A DNA stretch of 64,000 nucleotides, from contig JBLDXI010000034.1 in assembly GCA_047495785.1 (NCBI GenBank), positions 1 to 64,000 on the forward strand, in the 5' to 3' direction. Under the pieces are notes generated by a model, which made no database searches, was not told the origin of the DNA, and worked only from the letters and a program-made list of their open reading frames with translations. Shown one piece after another: positions 1 through 11,279 of this stretch. Both the position numbers and the translations under genes were made by a program. The DNA is from Lepidodermella squamata. Its lineage: Eukaryota > Gastrotricha. Positions within the stretch are counted from its first letter, which is position 1. Every line of letters starts with the position of its first letter.

Positions 1-17
1 ACACATCTCGTGAGAGT

Positions 18-2381
18 ATTCAAGTTTTCATTCATTAGTTGACAAAAAAGTGATGTACAAGAAGATGTATGAAATCTATCAAGTCACTTCTATCAAATAC
101 CAAGGGCTGATGATTTCGGAAATTTTGAATTATTTTAGCCTTTCAATTACAACATAGAACTTCATTCGCCCGCCTTGCACATGCGTTACCTGTTACGCAC
201 GACTCTATGTACGCAGCCACTTTACGCACACTCAACTTGACGCAGGATGGATATAACCCTGTGAGCCCTGTGTGTAATCAGAACGGTAAAAAGTAAAATT
301 TTGTCGACAAATAAGACAGATTGTCGATGGTCTTCTTCACAAATATATAGAATTGGGGAAAAAATATCAATTTCAACTAACCATTATCTCGTCCGTTTTC
401 GCACAACCAGGGCTGCCCGGTCGACATGTCGCCGCATTAGTCGTCAATCGGTAGCACAATCTAGCAGTCTGTGCGCAAATAACATAATTCGATTTAATAC
501 TCAAGCCAGAACTCAATCAAAGAATGAACTCACCGATTTCATGCACTTTGATTGATCCGGCCAACCTTCGCCAAGCTGGCAAAAGATGAAATTTAAAAAA
601 AACAATAGGTTAAAAAATTTATAATTATTAACCTGATATTCGCTCAATTTAAAACAGCCGTTAGGTAATTCGCGGCAACTCGTGAACGTATCGTCGAATT
701 GGGAGAAGCAGCGAGCCCAGTCGCCACACAGAACCGCATCGATTGCGAAGAAAAAGACGAGGAAGAGTGGTTTCATTATCACACACAAAAAGCTTGGAAA
801 TAATAGTGAATAAAGTTAAATCAAAAAGCGTAGAATGAGCATTTATTGAAAAACATGTTTTGATGTTTGAGAAGGTGGCGCGTGGCTATTTTTTCAGGCA
901 CGCGGAACTGATTTCAATTGTAGGCGACCAATTTTGTGTAGTCGTAGTTTTTGTAAACAATTTTCATTCATCAACATCTATTTTCATTCATGGGAATACG
1001 CCCTAGCAAGAACCACCTACTACGTTCGTTCAAAAATAGCAGATAATGAGCAGATGAAAAAATGCAAAATCAAATTCGATTCACATTATTATGACGGACT
1101 TGGGGAGAATCGATTGCAACAACTGGGGCACACTAATGAATATTCAGAGTAGTATGCACAATTCGATTATCACCCGGACAGCAAGGTTTTATCTTCCACG
1201 CATATGAAATGGCACAAATTTTTTAATGACTGTTAATAGAACTAGTCGCCAATTCCAACATGGTTCGGCTTATATTCACGTCACATTATGAAAAATTATT
1301 ATAAATTATTACAGATATTATAAAAACACGTATCCCTACCGTACTGATTCTTCTACATCGGCTCGATTTTGGCGCGCAATCCACCAATTCCATCAAATCT
1401 TCATACAACACGCGCACACATACGCACCCCGCGCGGCGACTGAGTCGTGTTTTACAGCCGAGGGCCGAGGGATCAAGGGATTATCTGTGTTCGAGTTTAG
1501 TCGCCGGTCGTCGGAGTAACACGCCGGTTTAGTACTAGCTGCTTGAAGAGCTATGGACCGCGTCCGGTCATTAAACTGGGTCGCGCTTCGCGCTACATAC
1601 AGCTACAACAATAAATCAACAGCTACAACTTGTCCTAGGATTTTTTTTAAGAAATCAGCAATTTGCGATATAATTATCTATGATCTATTTGTATGCTATA
1701 TGACGAGCTATCCCCCAGAATAACTGAGAACCGTCAAGCGTTTTCGGCCCTTTCTTATATTTGAAACAAGTATCCGTTTTTTAAACATTTTAATTTTAAT
1801 TTTTTAAATGTCAATAATTAAAAACTGCTGAGAATTAGTTTGCGCTATTTCGGCCTGAGGAATGTTGGTCCAGAAGTAATCTAGGCATTTCTCAAAACCG
1901 GGTCGGGTTACCATTCAAGTGCAGCCAGGTCGTATAGCGAAGTCACCAAACGCGCCAGCAAATTTTACCGACGACTTTTTTACATTCTTCAACCGTCGCG
2001 GCCTCCAGTGTTCACCACGGCCGAGGCACGCCGTCTCCTGTGACGCCCGGGCGCAGCTATGCTCGCACTGCTGCAACGACGCCGCCGCCGCCTGCTCACC
2101 CATCGGCGCCTCTCTCCGGGTAGCACTCGGCTGCCTAGCTCAGTGTGGCCGTTGCCGGATGCACTAGCACTGATGCAGTGGAATCCCCAAGGTGCTAACG
2201 GAAAGCCTGTTGAAGTTAGTTACTTGGCTGAAAATGTTGATGCGCTCTTTGTTTTTCCTCTCTGAAACCTATTTCTTCCCCCTCTCCTCTGCTTTTTCCA
2301 TCGCTACGCCGTGTTTAGATGTGACAGGGAGCAAGCCCCGGACGATCTGCTGTATCGTGGCTCCTGTGGCGGCTCTGCTTT
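18..2381 (+). repeat. Left arm of a 2.36-kb inverted repeat
   Basis: The sequence from 18 to 2381 is the reverse complement of 3057-5420: paired coordinates always add to 5438. Every stretch I compared was identical, including all mirrored reading frames. The arm carries a minus-strand copy of the 5' end of the lectin gene (exons 1-3) and a plus-strand copy of the first ~260 bases of a LINE endonuclease. Pairing stops at position 17/18 on the outside and at 2381/2382 on the inside. The two arms enclose a 675-bp spacer. A palindrome this clean is either a very young duplication or an assembly or amplification chimera. Confidence 0.95.
382..776 (-). pseudogene. Truncated copy of the 5' end of the lectin gene (exons 1-3), inverted
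   Basis: Reading leftwards from the ATG at 776-774, exon 1 (776-633) encodes a signal peptide and the motif WARCFSQFDD. Exon 2 (575-534) and exon 3 (468-382) follow with intact splice sites. This is the mirror of the copy at 4662-5056 and matches exons 1-3 of the whole gene at 12110. No exon 4 or lectin domain is found beyond it before the window ends, so I call it a 5' fragment. If exon 3 were read through its donor, translation would stop after two more codons, giving a secreted peptide of about 93 residues with the first Cys module and part of the second. Whether it is expressed cannot be seen. Confidence 0.75.
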
Positions 2382-2460
2382 GCAAATCTGTGCAAGATCG
2401 TGCACGGATCTTTGATGGATCTTGGCAAGTTCAGCTAAGATCTTGCCAAGATTTGATCCC

Positions 2461-3380
2461 TAGGGCCACAGCGTCCGTTGAAATCCTCGGCGATTGGCCC
2501 GAGTTGTATCGAACCGCGGGGTGGGGTCGGGAAGAGGCAGCAAACGACGAGCCCCGATCACGGGTATTTCGAGGCGTAGCGAAGTGCTGAAGTGGTCGCT
2601 GCTGAGGCGGTCACCCACGGCCCACGGTAACTCCCCCTTTAAGAAACTGTAAAGCGGCGTCATTGACCACCCAAACATCCATGGTCGAGAGAGAGCCAGT
2701 GCGGAGATCGATGTGAGTCGGGGCGGGCTTGAGGATGGTGAGACCGAGCCGGGTAACCATGTGATGTAGATGATAACCGTGTAGATTCCAGTGGTCAGCT
2801 TCACTCCACAGAGAAGACTTAGCGTTCAGATCGCCGCCGAAAACACAGGGCGTGCGGGACGTGTTGGCCTCTTCAAACTCATGCTCTAGGAACCGCAAAT
2901 CCAAGTCGGAGGATGGCGGGGCAATAGCCAGTAACCAATCGAACCACAGGAGAACGAGGGTCGGGAATAACATCAATACGCAGCCACTCACTGCACCTCC
3001 GGCCAGACAGCGGCATCTTACGTTCCCGAACGACGCTGACGCCTTCACGGACTAAGAAAGCAGAGCCGCCACAGGAGCCACGATACAGCAGATCGTCCGG
3101 GGCTTGCTCCCTGTCACATCTAAACACGGCGTAGCGATGGAAAAAGCAGAGGAGAGGGGGAAGAAATAGGTTTCAGAGAGGAAAAACAAAGAGCGCATCA
3201 ACATTTTCAGCCAAGTAACTAACTTCAACAGGCTTTCCGTTAGCACCTTGGGGATTCCACTGCATCAGTGCTAGTGCATCCGGCAACGGCCACACTGAGC
3301 TAGGCAGCCGAGTGCTACCCGGAGAGAGGCGCCGATGGGTGAGCAGGCGGCGGCGGCGTCGTTGCAGCAGTGCGAGCATA
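2461..3380 (-). mobile_element. LINE endonuclease fragment (jockey/R1-like) at the palindrome centre
   Basis: On the minus strand, several broken frames spell an apurinic-type endonuclease related to the full element at 39259. Conserved pieces are FRCDR, VREG, VTGYCP, GGDLNAKSSLW, THIDLRTGSLSTMDVWV and the tail TRANRRGF. Frame changes and stops show it is dead. The first ~260 coding bases lie inside the right palindrome arm and so recur in the left arm at about 2124-2381. The remaining EN sequence is the unpaired spacer. At 2382-2460 the left side switches to a short non-LINE stretch containing the repeated words gatcttgcc and gatcttggc. The palindrome junction therefore falls within this element. 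Confidence 0.8.
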
Positions 3381-5420
3381 GCTGCGCCCGGGCGTCACAG
3401 GAGACGGCGTGCCTCGGCCGTGGTGAACACTGGAGGCCGCGACGGTTGAAGAATGTAAAAAAGTCGTCGGTAAAATTTGCTGGCGCGTTTGGTGACTTCG
3501 CTATACGACCTGGCTGCACTTGAATGGTAACCCGACCCGGTTTTGAGAAATGCCTAGATTACTTCTGGACCAACATTCCTCAGGCCGAAATAGCGCAAAC
3601 TAATTCTCAGCAGTTTTTAATTATTGACATTTAAAAAATTAAAATTAAAATGTTTAAAAAACGGATACTTGTTTCAAATATAAGAAAGGGCCGAAAACGC
3701 TTGACGGTTCTCAGTTATTCTGGGGGATAGCTCGTCATATAGCATACAAATAGATCATAGATAATTATATCGCAAATTGCTGATTTCTTAAAAAAAATCC
3801 TAGGACAAGTTGTAGCTGTTGATTTATTGTTGTAGCTGTATGTAGCGCGAAGCGCGACCCAGTTTAATGACCGGACGCGGTCCATAGCTCTTCAAGCAGC
3901 TAGTACTAAACCGGCGTGTTACTCCGACGACCGGCGACTAAACTCGAACACAGATAATCCCTTGATCCCTCGGCCCTCGGCTGTAAAACACGACTCAGTC
4001 GCCGCGCGGGGTGCGTATGTGTGCGCGTGTTGTATGAAGATTTGATGGAATTGGTGGATTGCGCGCCAAAATCGAGCCGATGTAGAAGAATCAGTACGGT
4101 AGGGATACGTGTTTTTATAATATCTGTAATAATTTATAATAATTTTTCATAATGTGACGTGAATATAAGCCGAACCATGTTGGAATTGGCGACTAGTTCT
4201 ATTAACAGTCATTAAAAAATTTGTGCCATTTCATATGCGTGGAAGATAAAACCTTGCTGTCCGGGTGATAATCGAATTGTGCATACTACTCTGAATATTC
4301 ATTAGTGTGCCCCAGTTGTTGCAATCGATTCTCCCCAAGTCCGTCATAATAATGTGAATCGAATTTGATTTTGCATTTTTTCATCTGCTCATTATCTGCT
4401 ATTTTTGAACGAACGTAGTAGGTGGTTCTTGCTAGGGCGTATTCCCATGAATGAAAATAGATGTTGATGAATGAAAATTGTTTACAAAAACTACGACTAC
4501 ACAAAATTGGTCGCCTACAATTGAAATCAGTTCCGCGTGCCTGAAAAAATAGCCACGCGCCACCTTCTCAAACATCAAAACATGTTTTTCAATAAATGCT
4601 CATTCTACGCTTTTTGATTTAACTTTATTCACTATTATTTCCAAGCTTTTTGTGTGTGATAATGAAACCACTCTTCCTCGTCTTTTTCTTCGCAATCGAT
4701 GCGGTTCTGTGTGGCGACTGGGCTCGCTGCTTCTCCCAATTCGACGATACGTTCACGAGTTGCCGCGAATTACCTAACGGCTGTTTTAAATTGAGCGAAT
4801 ATCAGGTTAATAATTATAAATTTTTTAACCTATTGTTTTTTTTAAATTTCATCTTTTGCCAGCTTGGCGAAGGTTGGCCGGATCAATCAAAGTGCATGAA
4901 ATCGGTGAGTTCATTCTTTGATTGAGTTCTGGCTTGAGTATTAAATCGAATTATGTTATTTGCGCACAGACTGCTAGATTGTGCTACCGATTGACGACTA
5001 ATGCGGCGACATGTCGACCGGGCAGCCCTGGTTGTGCGAAAACGGACGAGATAATGGTTAGTTGAAATTGATATTTTTTCCCCAATTCTATATATTTGTG
5101 AAGAAGACCATCGACAATCTGTCTTATTTGTCGACAAAATTTTACTTTTTACCGTTCTGATTACACACAGGGCTCACAGGGTTATATCCATCCTGCGTCA
5201 AGTTGAGTGTGCGTAAAGTGGCTGCGTACATAGAGTCGTGCGTAACAGGTAACGCATGTGCAAGGCGGGCGAATGAAGTTCTATGTTGTAATTGAAAGGC
5301 TAAAATAATTCAAAATTTCCGAAATCATCAGCCCTTGGTATTTGATAGAAGTGACTTGATAGATTTCATACATCTTCTTGTACATCACTTTTTTGTCAAC
5401 TAATGAATGAAAACTTGAAT
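3057..5420 (+). repeat. Right arm of the 2.36-kb inverted repeat
   Basis: Partner of 18-2381. From 3859 to 5420 this arm is also part of the direct repeat shared with 11307-13689. It contains the LINE start on the minus strand, about 0.8 kb of AT-rich DNA, the 5' flank of the lectin gene and exons 1-3 in plus orientation. Pairing ends at 5420/5421, whereas the direct repeat continues to 6241. Confidence 0.95.
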
Positions 5421-6241
5421 GAAAACTTGAATGAAATTTTGTCTTCATCATTGGAGAATTAAGGAGAAAATTATAATAGAAGAAGAGGCGCGAGTTTTTA
5501 GACACTTTTGAAGATTTTTTCACCTGTTAAACTACCCGCGACCAAACTATCGACGATATATTTATTTGCAGCCCATACCCAGCTTTCTAGCAATATTAGT
5601 TTCATCAATTTTGCTCCTTAGGCCGACATTAGCCTATAACCGACCCTAGAAGCCGATTTACTGAAACCGCTGCAATTAGCGATGCGAAATTCGTGTTAGT
5701 TTTGCTACGCTCGCGCTATTGCTATCACTTGTGTGTACGTGTGTTGTGTGTGTGTGTTTTATCGAGGGCAATAATTTTCACTCGCCCCACCGCAAGCAGG
5801 AAAGAGGCTTTAAAAATTGATCAATTCGCCCTACTCAACCTCTTCCGGCATTAACAACGCGGACAAGTGGTGTCACTAGCTCTCTATCACCCGCCGCGCG
5901 CTGTCAGCAGGCTCGTCCGCACCTGAGGCCTTAATGTCCTGTCAGCATCCGCGCTGTTAACGCGCGTGCTAAGATTAAGAGCGCGCGATGAGAGGATTAA
6001 GTACCAACTTGAGCAGAGCGGCGTGGCGATAATCCGATCATCGGACATGGAAAATATGCATTTCAAGCGTTGAAGGTTTTGCTGCTTTTCAAATTCGAGA
6101 TGAGTAGACAGCATTATTGGCCAATTATCTCGAGTTATGCAAAACTAAAATGGCCTGAGCTGACCTCAAAACTCGCTTTTCGCGTTGAAAAAATGTATGT
6201 GAAATTACACGTTTAACATTGGAGCGGTCATGTGGTGAATA
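3859..6241 (+). repeat. Direct repeat, copy A (2.38 kb)
   Basis: The segment is repeated at 11307-13689 with a constant offset of 7448 bases. All compared stretches are the same, including the open frames at 4286-4504, 4650-4925, 5281-5523 and 5887-6114. The right boundary (tggtgaata, then c or g) is exactly the left end of the transposon. The left boundary of copy B is exactly the transposon's right end. The unit carries 0.8 kb of 5' flank, exons 1-3 and about 1.2 kb of intron 3 of the lectin gene. Confidence 0.95.
4662..5056 (+). pseudogene. Truncated copy of the 5' end of the lectin gene (exons 1-3)
   Basis: Exon 1 (4662-4805, ATG after a possible acceptor attatttccaag), exon 2 (4863-4904) and exon 3 (4970-5056) match the whole gene 7448 bases downstream. 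The transposon at 6243 replaces the position where the rest of intron 3 and exon 4 should lie, so no lectin domain can be joined in cis unless splicing skips the whole transposon. That transposon is followed by another exon-1 copy. The signal peptide is MKPLFLVFFFAIDAVLC. Treat it as a 5' fragment with a probable live promoter, not as a full gene. Confidence 0.75.
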
Positions 6242-6242
6242 C

Positions 6243-6270
6243 GTTCACGTCGCGGAAGAACTCGCACTTC
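6243..6270 (+). repeat. Left terminal inverted repeat of the transposon (28 bp)
   Basis: Matches the reverse complement of 11280-11307 over all 28 bases. It starts GTTCACGTCGCGGAAG and ends with ctcgcacttc. The match stops at the next base. Confidence 0.9.
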
Positions 6271-6273
6271 TGA

Positions 6274-6566
6274 AAAAGTCCGACAGTACGTCTAGTACAG
6301 TAGGCTCATGCTGTACCGATTAGTACTGTAATATCTACCGTATAAAAAGTACTGTTTTTTCGACAGTACTTTTTCTACGGCGGGCTAGCCGTATGATTTA
6401 GTACAGCGGAATGAAACTGTAGTCTTAGTACTGTCGAGGGCAGCTGTATATGATTGTACGGTATCCAGCCGTAGTTGATAGTACGGCTTGCTGTATTTGA
6501 AAGTACGGCTTGCAGTATTTGAAAGTACAGCACAGAACTGTAGAAAAAGTACTGTCGGACTTTTCG
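6274..6566. repeat. Left subterminal array of CTGTA/TACAGT words
   Basis: More than a dozen short words of the type gtacagt, actgta and gtacgg occur in both orientations. The block is itself bounded by an inverted pair: gaaaaagtccgacagtac at its left and gtactgtcggacttttc at its right. A matching array lies inside the other end (10975-11270). Such subterminal arrays are typical transposase-binding regions, which is an inference here. Confidence 0.75.
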
Positions 6567-7032
6567 AAATTCTGCAACGCACGACCTTATGAATTATAAC
6601 AGCCTGAAACCACACTGTTTATGACGACGCAGCTGTGCTGTTTTTTGTCTTGATATGCCGAGCAGTCGATAATTAGCAGGTAACGCACTTCGAGGGAAAG
6701 ATTGACGCGACTGGCGCCATTTCATGAATAGATATAGACGACACATTCGAATCGCCAAGCGAAAAGCCGAACCCATGTCATGGTAATAAAAGTATGCAAT
6801 CAATCAGAGCATCTCATGATACTTATATATGCATGCCCGAACGGTTCTATAATAAAAATAAAGAATATTTGCTTGACTACTTGAGACCATTGCTTTATTT
6901 TCTGGTTGGCCATACGATATTAATCAAAATACTTCCATTTCTTTCAAAATAATTTATTGCTGCCTAAGAACCGGTTTTCTCGAAATTATTTTAGATTTTT
7001 TCAGTCTCGAAATTTTTCAGAACCACAAGAAA

Positions 7033-7852
7033 ATGCCTGATTCTATTGTCAAAGTGACATTGTTTTCGGCGAAATGGGCTCGCTACGTCAAAATTAGCGA
7101 AGAATGTCAAAACGCGCTCATAGTGATAAAAGGCAAAGTTTATGCTGTCTACCGCAATTTGTTTAAAGCCGATGATTATTCCATGTTTTGGAGCGATGAA
7201 GAGCATCTGATAATCATCGAGGATGAGGATGATTTGCGACTAGCTTTCGAGTTGAACACCGGCGTTTTGAGCATCACCGTAGTTTTTGGCGAGGAACTTC
7301 AAGAAATGATGGCGGTCAAGCGTCCAACATTGTCTAATCAGGTTGATCAACTTACGAGAATGATCTCAGGTCAGCTGTTAGAAATCTTAGAAAACTAGTC
7401 GAAAATAATTGGCGTTGGTGCGAACTTTGGCCCATTTAGCCTGAGGCCTTCCTTGCTAAAATGATTAAATTTTTCTTTTTTTCATTGCTATTTCATAATT
7501 TCATTATTATACAGAACTGCAAACCGATCCGAGCAAGCAAACACCCTTTAATTCTGCTAGGAGTCTCGGCACTTTAAACCAAGTGCTACCAGCTGGCGCT
7601 GCTACGGGCCTGGAAACCGTAGTTGACCGAAAAGGGGCCCCTTACGATAAGGTGAATGAGATTCCTCTGCTGAAGCAAATAGCGGTCATAATGGACGACC
7701 GCAAGGACAAGGGTGAACTGGGATACACCCGATCGACTGTCGAAAATTTTCTCAAAATTCTTGAGGAACTTGGTTTCAACTTCAACGAAAAATTCCCAGG
7801 CCGCGATAAAACAAATGTCAAAGACAAGATGCGGGAGTTCCGCAGAAAGTGA
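7033..7852 (+). CDS. Transposon protein 1: PB1-like domain protein (224 aa)
   Basis: Two exons, 7033-7369 and 7515-7852, join in phase (675 nt). The N-terminal ~90 residues look like a PB1 interaction domain: a strand pair KVTLFSAKWARYVKI, then the acidic tail motif DEEHLIIIEDEDDLRLAFEL, which resembles the OPCA motif of type I PB1 domains. The C-terminal ~110 residues are charged and not recognised (GELGYTRSTVENFLKILEEL and a basic end). PB1 domains pair with one another through acidic and basic faces. In a transposon this might drive oligomerisation of the transposition complex, which is an inference. An alternative is a host-derived passenger gene. The PB1 call rests on pattern only. Confidence 0.6.
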
Positions 7853-8012
7853 TTAAAGTCATACCTTTGTTAATTCAATTTTTGCAGGCGAGAATATAGG
7901 TATAGGTATACGCGTACTACATGCTGGTCTAAATTTGCGAGGATGATTCGAAAACGTTTTTCTGTTGATAATGTTACTGTCGCATTTTTTAGGATTTTAA
8001 CAATTATTTTCG

Positions 8013-8432
8013 ATGGCTGAACCGATGGCTGAACCGATGGCAGAACCGATGGCAGAACCGATGGAGGACGATGGAGATCATTCGAATGGGCAGGAAGCTG
8101 AGCCGAGATATACCCACCGGGAGTGGCTAGAGCACTGTGCGACTCTGAAGAAAAGTCAGAGATCAGCAAAAGCCAAAACCCAACGTCGCTTGTATGGGCG
8201 ATTTGTAGGTGTTAAAAAGCACCAAAATGGCTATAGGCGGCTGTGCAAGCTGTGTAGAACCAGCTTTTATGACTCTTCGGTGCTGCGAAGGCACCTTATG
8301 TGGAGCTGCAAAAAAGCCACCAAGCAGCCAACCGATGCAGAAATGAATGAGTTAATTTTTTGGTCCAAGCAAAACTACAGAACAAAACAAAACGAAGTTC
8401 CGAAAAAGAAACGAGTAGTTGAAGATAAATAA
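8013..8432 (+). CDS. Transposon protein 2: C2HC zinc-finger protein (139 aa)
   Basis: Single exon. The N-terminus is a repeat of the tetrapeptide AEPM (four copies). The middle is basic and holds one finger: CKLCRTSFYDSSVLRRHL followed by MWSC, with Cys-x2-Cys, a hydrophobic core, His and a last Cys. The C-terminus PKKKRVVEDK resembles a classical nuclear localisation signal. A short nuclear DNA-binding factor encoded beside a transposase would suit recognition of the subterminal arrays, which is an inference. It lies between the PB1-like gene and the transposase on the same strand, 160 bases after the first and 48 bases before the second. The AEPM repeat has near-identical 12-base units and may vary in copy number. 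Confidence 0.7.
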   Translation: MAEPMAEPMAEPMAEPMEDDGDHSNGQEAEPRYTHREWLEHCATLKKSQRSAKAKTQRRLYGRFVGVKKHQNGYRRLCKLCRTSFYDSSVLRRHLMWSCKKATKQPTDAEMNELIFWSKQNYRTKQNEVPKKKRVVEDK

Positions 8433-8480
8433 AAGCCTTAATCTCTGTACATTTGTTTCATAGAGTATTATATCACACTA

Positions 8481-10703
8481 ATGGAATCAGACGACTTTGA
8501 ATCCGATGATCTAGCCGTTGTAGATCGTGTTCTGGGGCGAATGATGGACAATCTTGAATTGCCTTCGAGCACTGATGATAGCACTACGGTGTCTTCATTC
8601 GCCATGACCGATATTTCAAATGCTTCAAAATTGCCTAAATTTATATGGCCAGATCTGACGGAATCCGACTCGCTATTGCATGAACATGATAGTGCTGAAG
8701 CTAGCACAGTTCGAAGTTTGAACACATCAAAATCGACGCGAAGCGAAATTTTCCCGCGACTTCGACCCTTCGAATACATTGCTTGTCATTGCAAGGAGAA
8801 ATGCGCTAGTAAACTTCCCGAGGAGCAAATGCGCCGCCTGTACGATCAATTCGGCTCGAACAACATAGATGCTCGCCGGAACTTCATTATAAAATGCGTG
8901 GATCCCCGATCTTCGCAGTCGTTGCATCACTGCTTTTTCTTACCTGGTGGCGATGGGTCCGCCAGAGAAAGAGTTTGCTCGAAATTCTTTCATCGCGTTC
9001 TCGGTTTGAGTGCTCGAGGATTCGTCGAATGGACTCTAAAACACAAAGTTGGAAAACTGGGGGTTGCCTTGCCTGATGCTAGAGGCATTCAGAAAAATCC
9101 TGATGCAATTTCCAATGAGCAATTCGATCATTGCTGCAGGTCTGATGATAAAAAGTTACACGAAATGTGCGCCCATACTAATTGTTCTTTTTAAAATACA
9201 GATATATCGATAGCTATGAGCGCGCACCGGGTCACTACGTAAGAAAAAATTCGAAAAAAGTTTACATCGAAGGAAACATGACAAAGCAGGAAATGTTTGA
9301 CGGATATTTAAAATTTTGTGAAAAAACCCCGATTCTAAATAATTGTCCGCCCTTGTGTTTGAATTCATTCAAAAGAGTCTTACACGAAGCATATCCCGAG
9401 TTGTCTCTTCGCGTTCAAGTTAAGGATAAATGCTCAAAATGCAGGAAATTTTTGCTGCGTGAAAAAGAGAAAAAAATTGATGAGCGACGGCGAAAAATAT
9501 TTCACGTTCATCTTTATATGAAAAACACCGCAAGGCGAGCTTGTAACGCTGACGTTTCTATGGCTACGAAAAATTCAGACGAAGTCGTGGTCATACAACT
9601 CGACTACGAAAAAGCATTGCTCAGCCCTTCGCAAACGCCAGCGAACTATCATTTCAAGAAAATGACCACGTGGAATTGCGGTAAGATTGTTTTCGCTGGA
9701 CATTTCTTAAACTCTGTTTATTCTAAATACCTATTCTAGTCATATACGAGATGGTATCGAAAGAAGCTTACTGTTTTTTCTCCGATGAAACTGACTTGGA
9801 GCATCCAAACGGCAGCTCAGCAGGGTCCGCACTATTCATCTACATAACGAGATATCTTTCGGTCAGTCATCCGCGCTGCAAGACGCTGATAGTTTACTCC
9901 GATAATGGGACTGGAAATCATAGTCAATATTTCGCCAATGCCATCATGTTTGCGTTGCAAAATGGGCAAACTTCGCTGAAATCGATTCATCATAAATTCT
10001 TTCAGCCAAATCACACAATGATGGTGGTTGACTGCTGCCACTCGTAAGAATTTTTTATTTTACTTAGTTTTTGCAAGAATTTTAGTAACATAGGCTGATT
10101 GAGAGGAGGGCAAGCCGGCATCAGGTATTTGTACCAGAAGATTGGCGTGAAATAGCCCGTTTATGTCGACCCTCTCAGCCATTCATAATTCACAACTTGA
10201 CCTGGGACCAAATGCTCAATTTTCACGGTGAGCCGAACTTCACCGCAAAACTCAGAAAGCCAAAGAATTGGAAGTCGACTAACAATTCGAATCGCGACTT
10301 CTTCGGCATTGGTGAGCGTCCATCCACCCAGAGTGACTATCTACCCTGGTCTGAAGGGGTTTGGTTTTGGTACGAAAAGGGGCACCCATCCACCCTACGC
10401 GTTCGTGACGGATACGAATCCTTATGGCCCTGGAAGACTTACTCCCTATCAACGCAAGCCAAAAAGAGCATTCCGGCTGGTGCACCTACTCTGGCAATGA
10501 CCAGCCCCCTGGCGATATCTTATAGCTTAAAGGCTGATCTGTTGCAAATGTTAAGGGCCGAAATTATTCCGCTGCGACACTCTGATTACATTCTTAACTT
10601 GCCCTATAAAATGTGGAATGGAAAGCCGAATGAGTACCGAGCAATATTTAATAACTTCGGAAAGCGCCAAAATATAATGGAATATGATTCTGATTTTGAT
10701 TGA
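8481..10703 (+). CDS. Transposon protein 3: DDE-type transposase (683 aa)
   Basis: Four exons, 8481-9139, 9202-9680, 9740-10043 and 10094-10703, sum to 2052 nt and stay open. Around residue 100 there is a Cys-rich segment, CHCKEKCASKLPEEQ, like the N-terminus of unclassified animal transposases. Candidate catalytic residues are the Asp of VIQLDYEK (about 353), the Asp of VYSDNGTG (about 433) and the Asp/Glu in VVDCCHSLIERR (about 476-484, across an exon junction). The last block, VFVPEDWREIARLC, also recurs in that protein group. I know this type from insect and cnidarian genomes but cannot assign a superfamily name safely. An AATAAA-like signal lies at about 10740. The frame is undamaged, so recent activity is plausible. 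Confidence 0.75.
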
Positions 10704-10974
10704 TCTTCAATTTGGCGTGTGATTTGACGTGATTATTCCAAAATAAAAGAAATTTCTGTACGCTAAAATAATGATGTGCGTCTAATTTGTCACTAGCTCA
10801 TTTGTCGCCGCCATGAAGTATAGCCGGCTTCCCGAACAAAAATACCAGCCTCTGAAACGATTCAAAACCGAGCATGAGTTGCAATATACAAACGCGTTCA
10901 TCACACTATCGATTATAGCCGCCATTTATCAGTAGCCATTCATACTTTGATATATTATGATATATATTCAACGA

Positions 10975-11270
10975 TTTTAACTGTACAGCCTCTATACTGT
11001 AATTAACCGTAGATTGCTGTACAGCAGCCCCAGCTGTACATGTTAAATACAGTCATTTGCCGTACATCTATGTACAGTACACTCGACAGTACTAATAACT
11101 ACGGCATTTGGCAGTACTTGTCAGTACAGTGTGATTACAGTATGCTAATGTACGGCCGGGATTTACTGTACAAATACTACAGCTGTAATACCGTACAAAA
11201 AATACTGTCGAGATGCGCTGTACGAAAAATACAGTCAACGAAGCTGTACACGACAGTACTGTAATCAGAA
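10975..11270. repeat. Right subterminal array of CTGTA/TACAGT words
   Basis: Repeats of ctgtaca, acagtact and gtacgg in both orientations fill this stretch, mirroring the left array in composition but not in exact order. It begins about 270 bases after the transposase stop codon and ends 10 bases before the right terminal repeat. Confidence 0.75.
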
Positions 11271-11279
11271 AAAAAAACC

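Noticed and set aside
934-1152. 72-residue frame repeated at 934, 4286 and 11734
   Set aside because: It lies in the 5' flank of the lectin gene in each repeat copy, has no family motif and runs opposite to the gene, so its repetition reflects DNA duplication only.
1915-3523. Mirrored open frames such as 1919-2167 plus and 3271-3519 minus
   Set aside because: They are the same sequence seen in both palindrome arms. Only the part with LINE endonuclease similarity is meaningful, and the rest shows no domain.
5887-6114. 75-residue minus-strand frame, also at 13335-13562
   Set aside because: In the whole gene it falls inside intron 3. No start context or homology.
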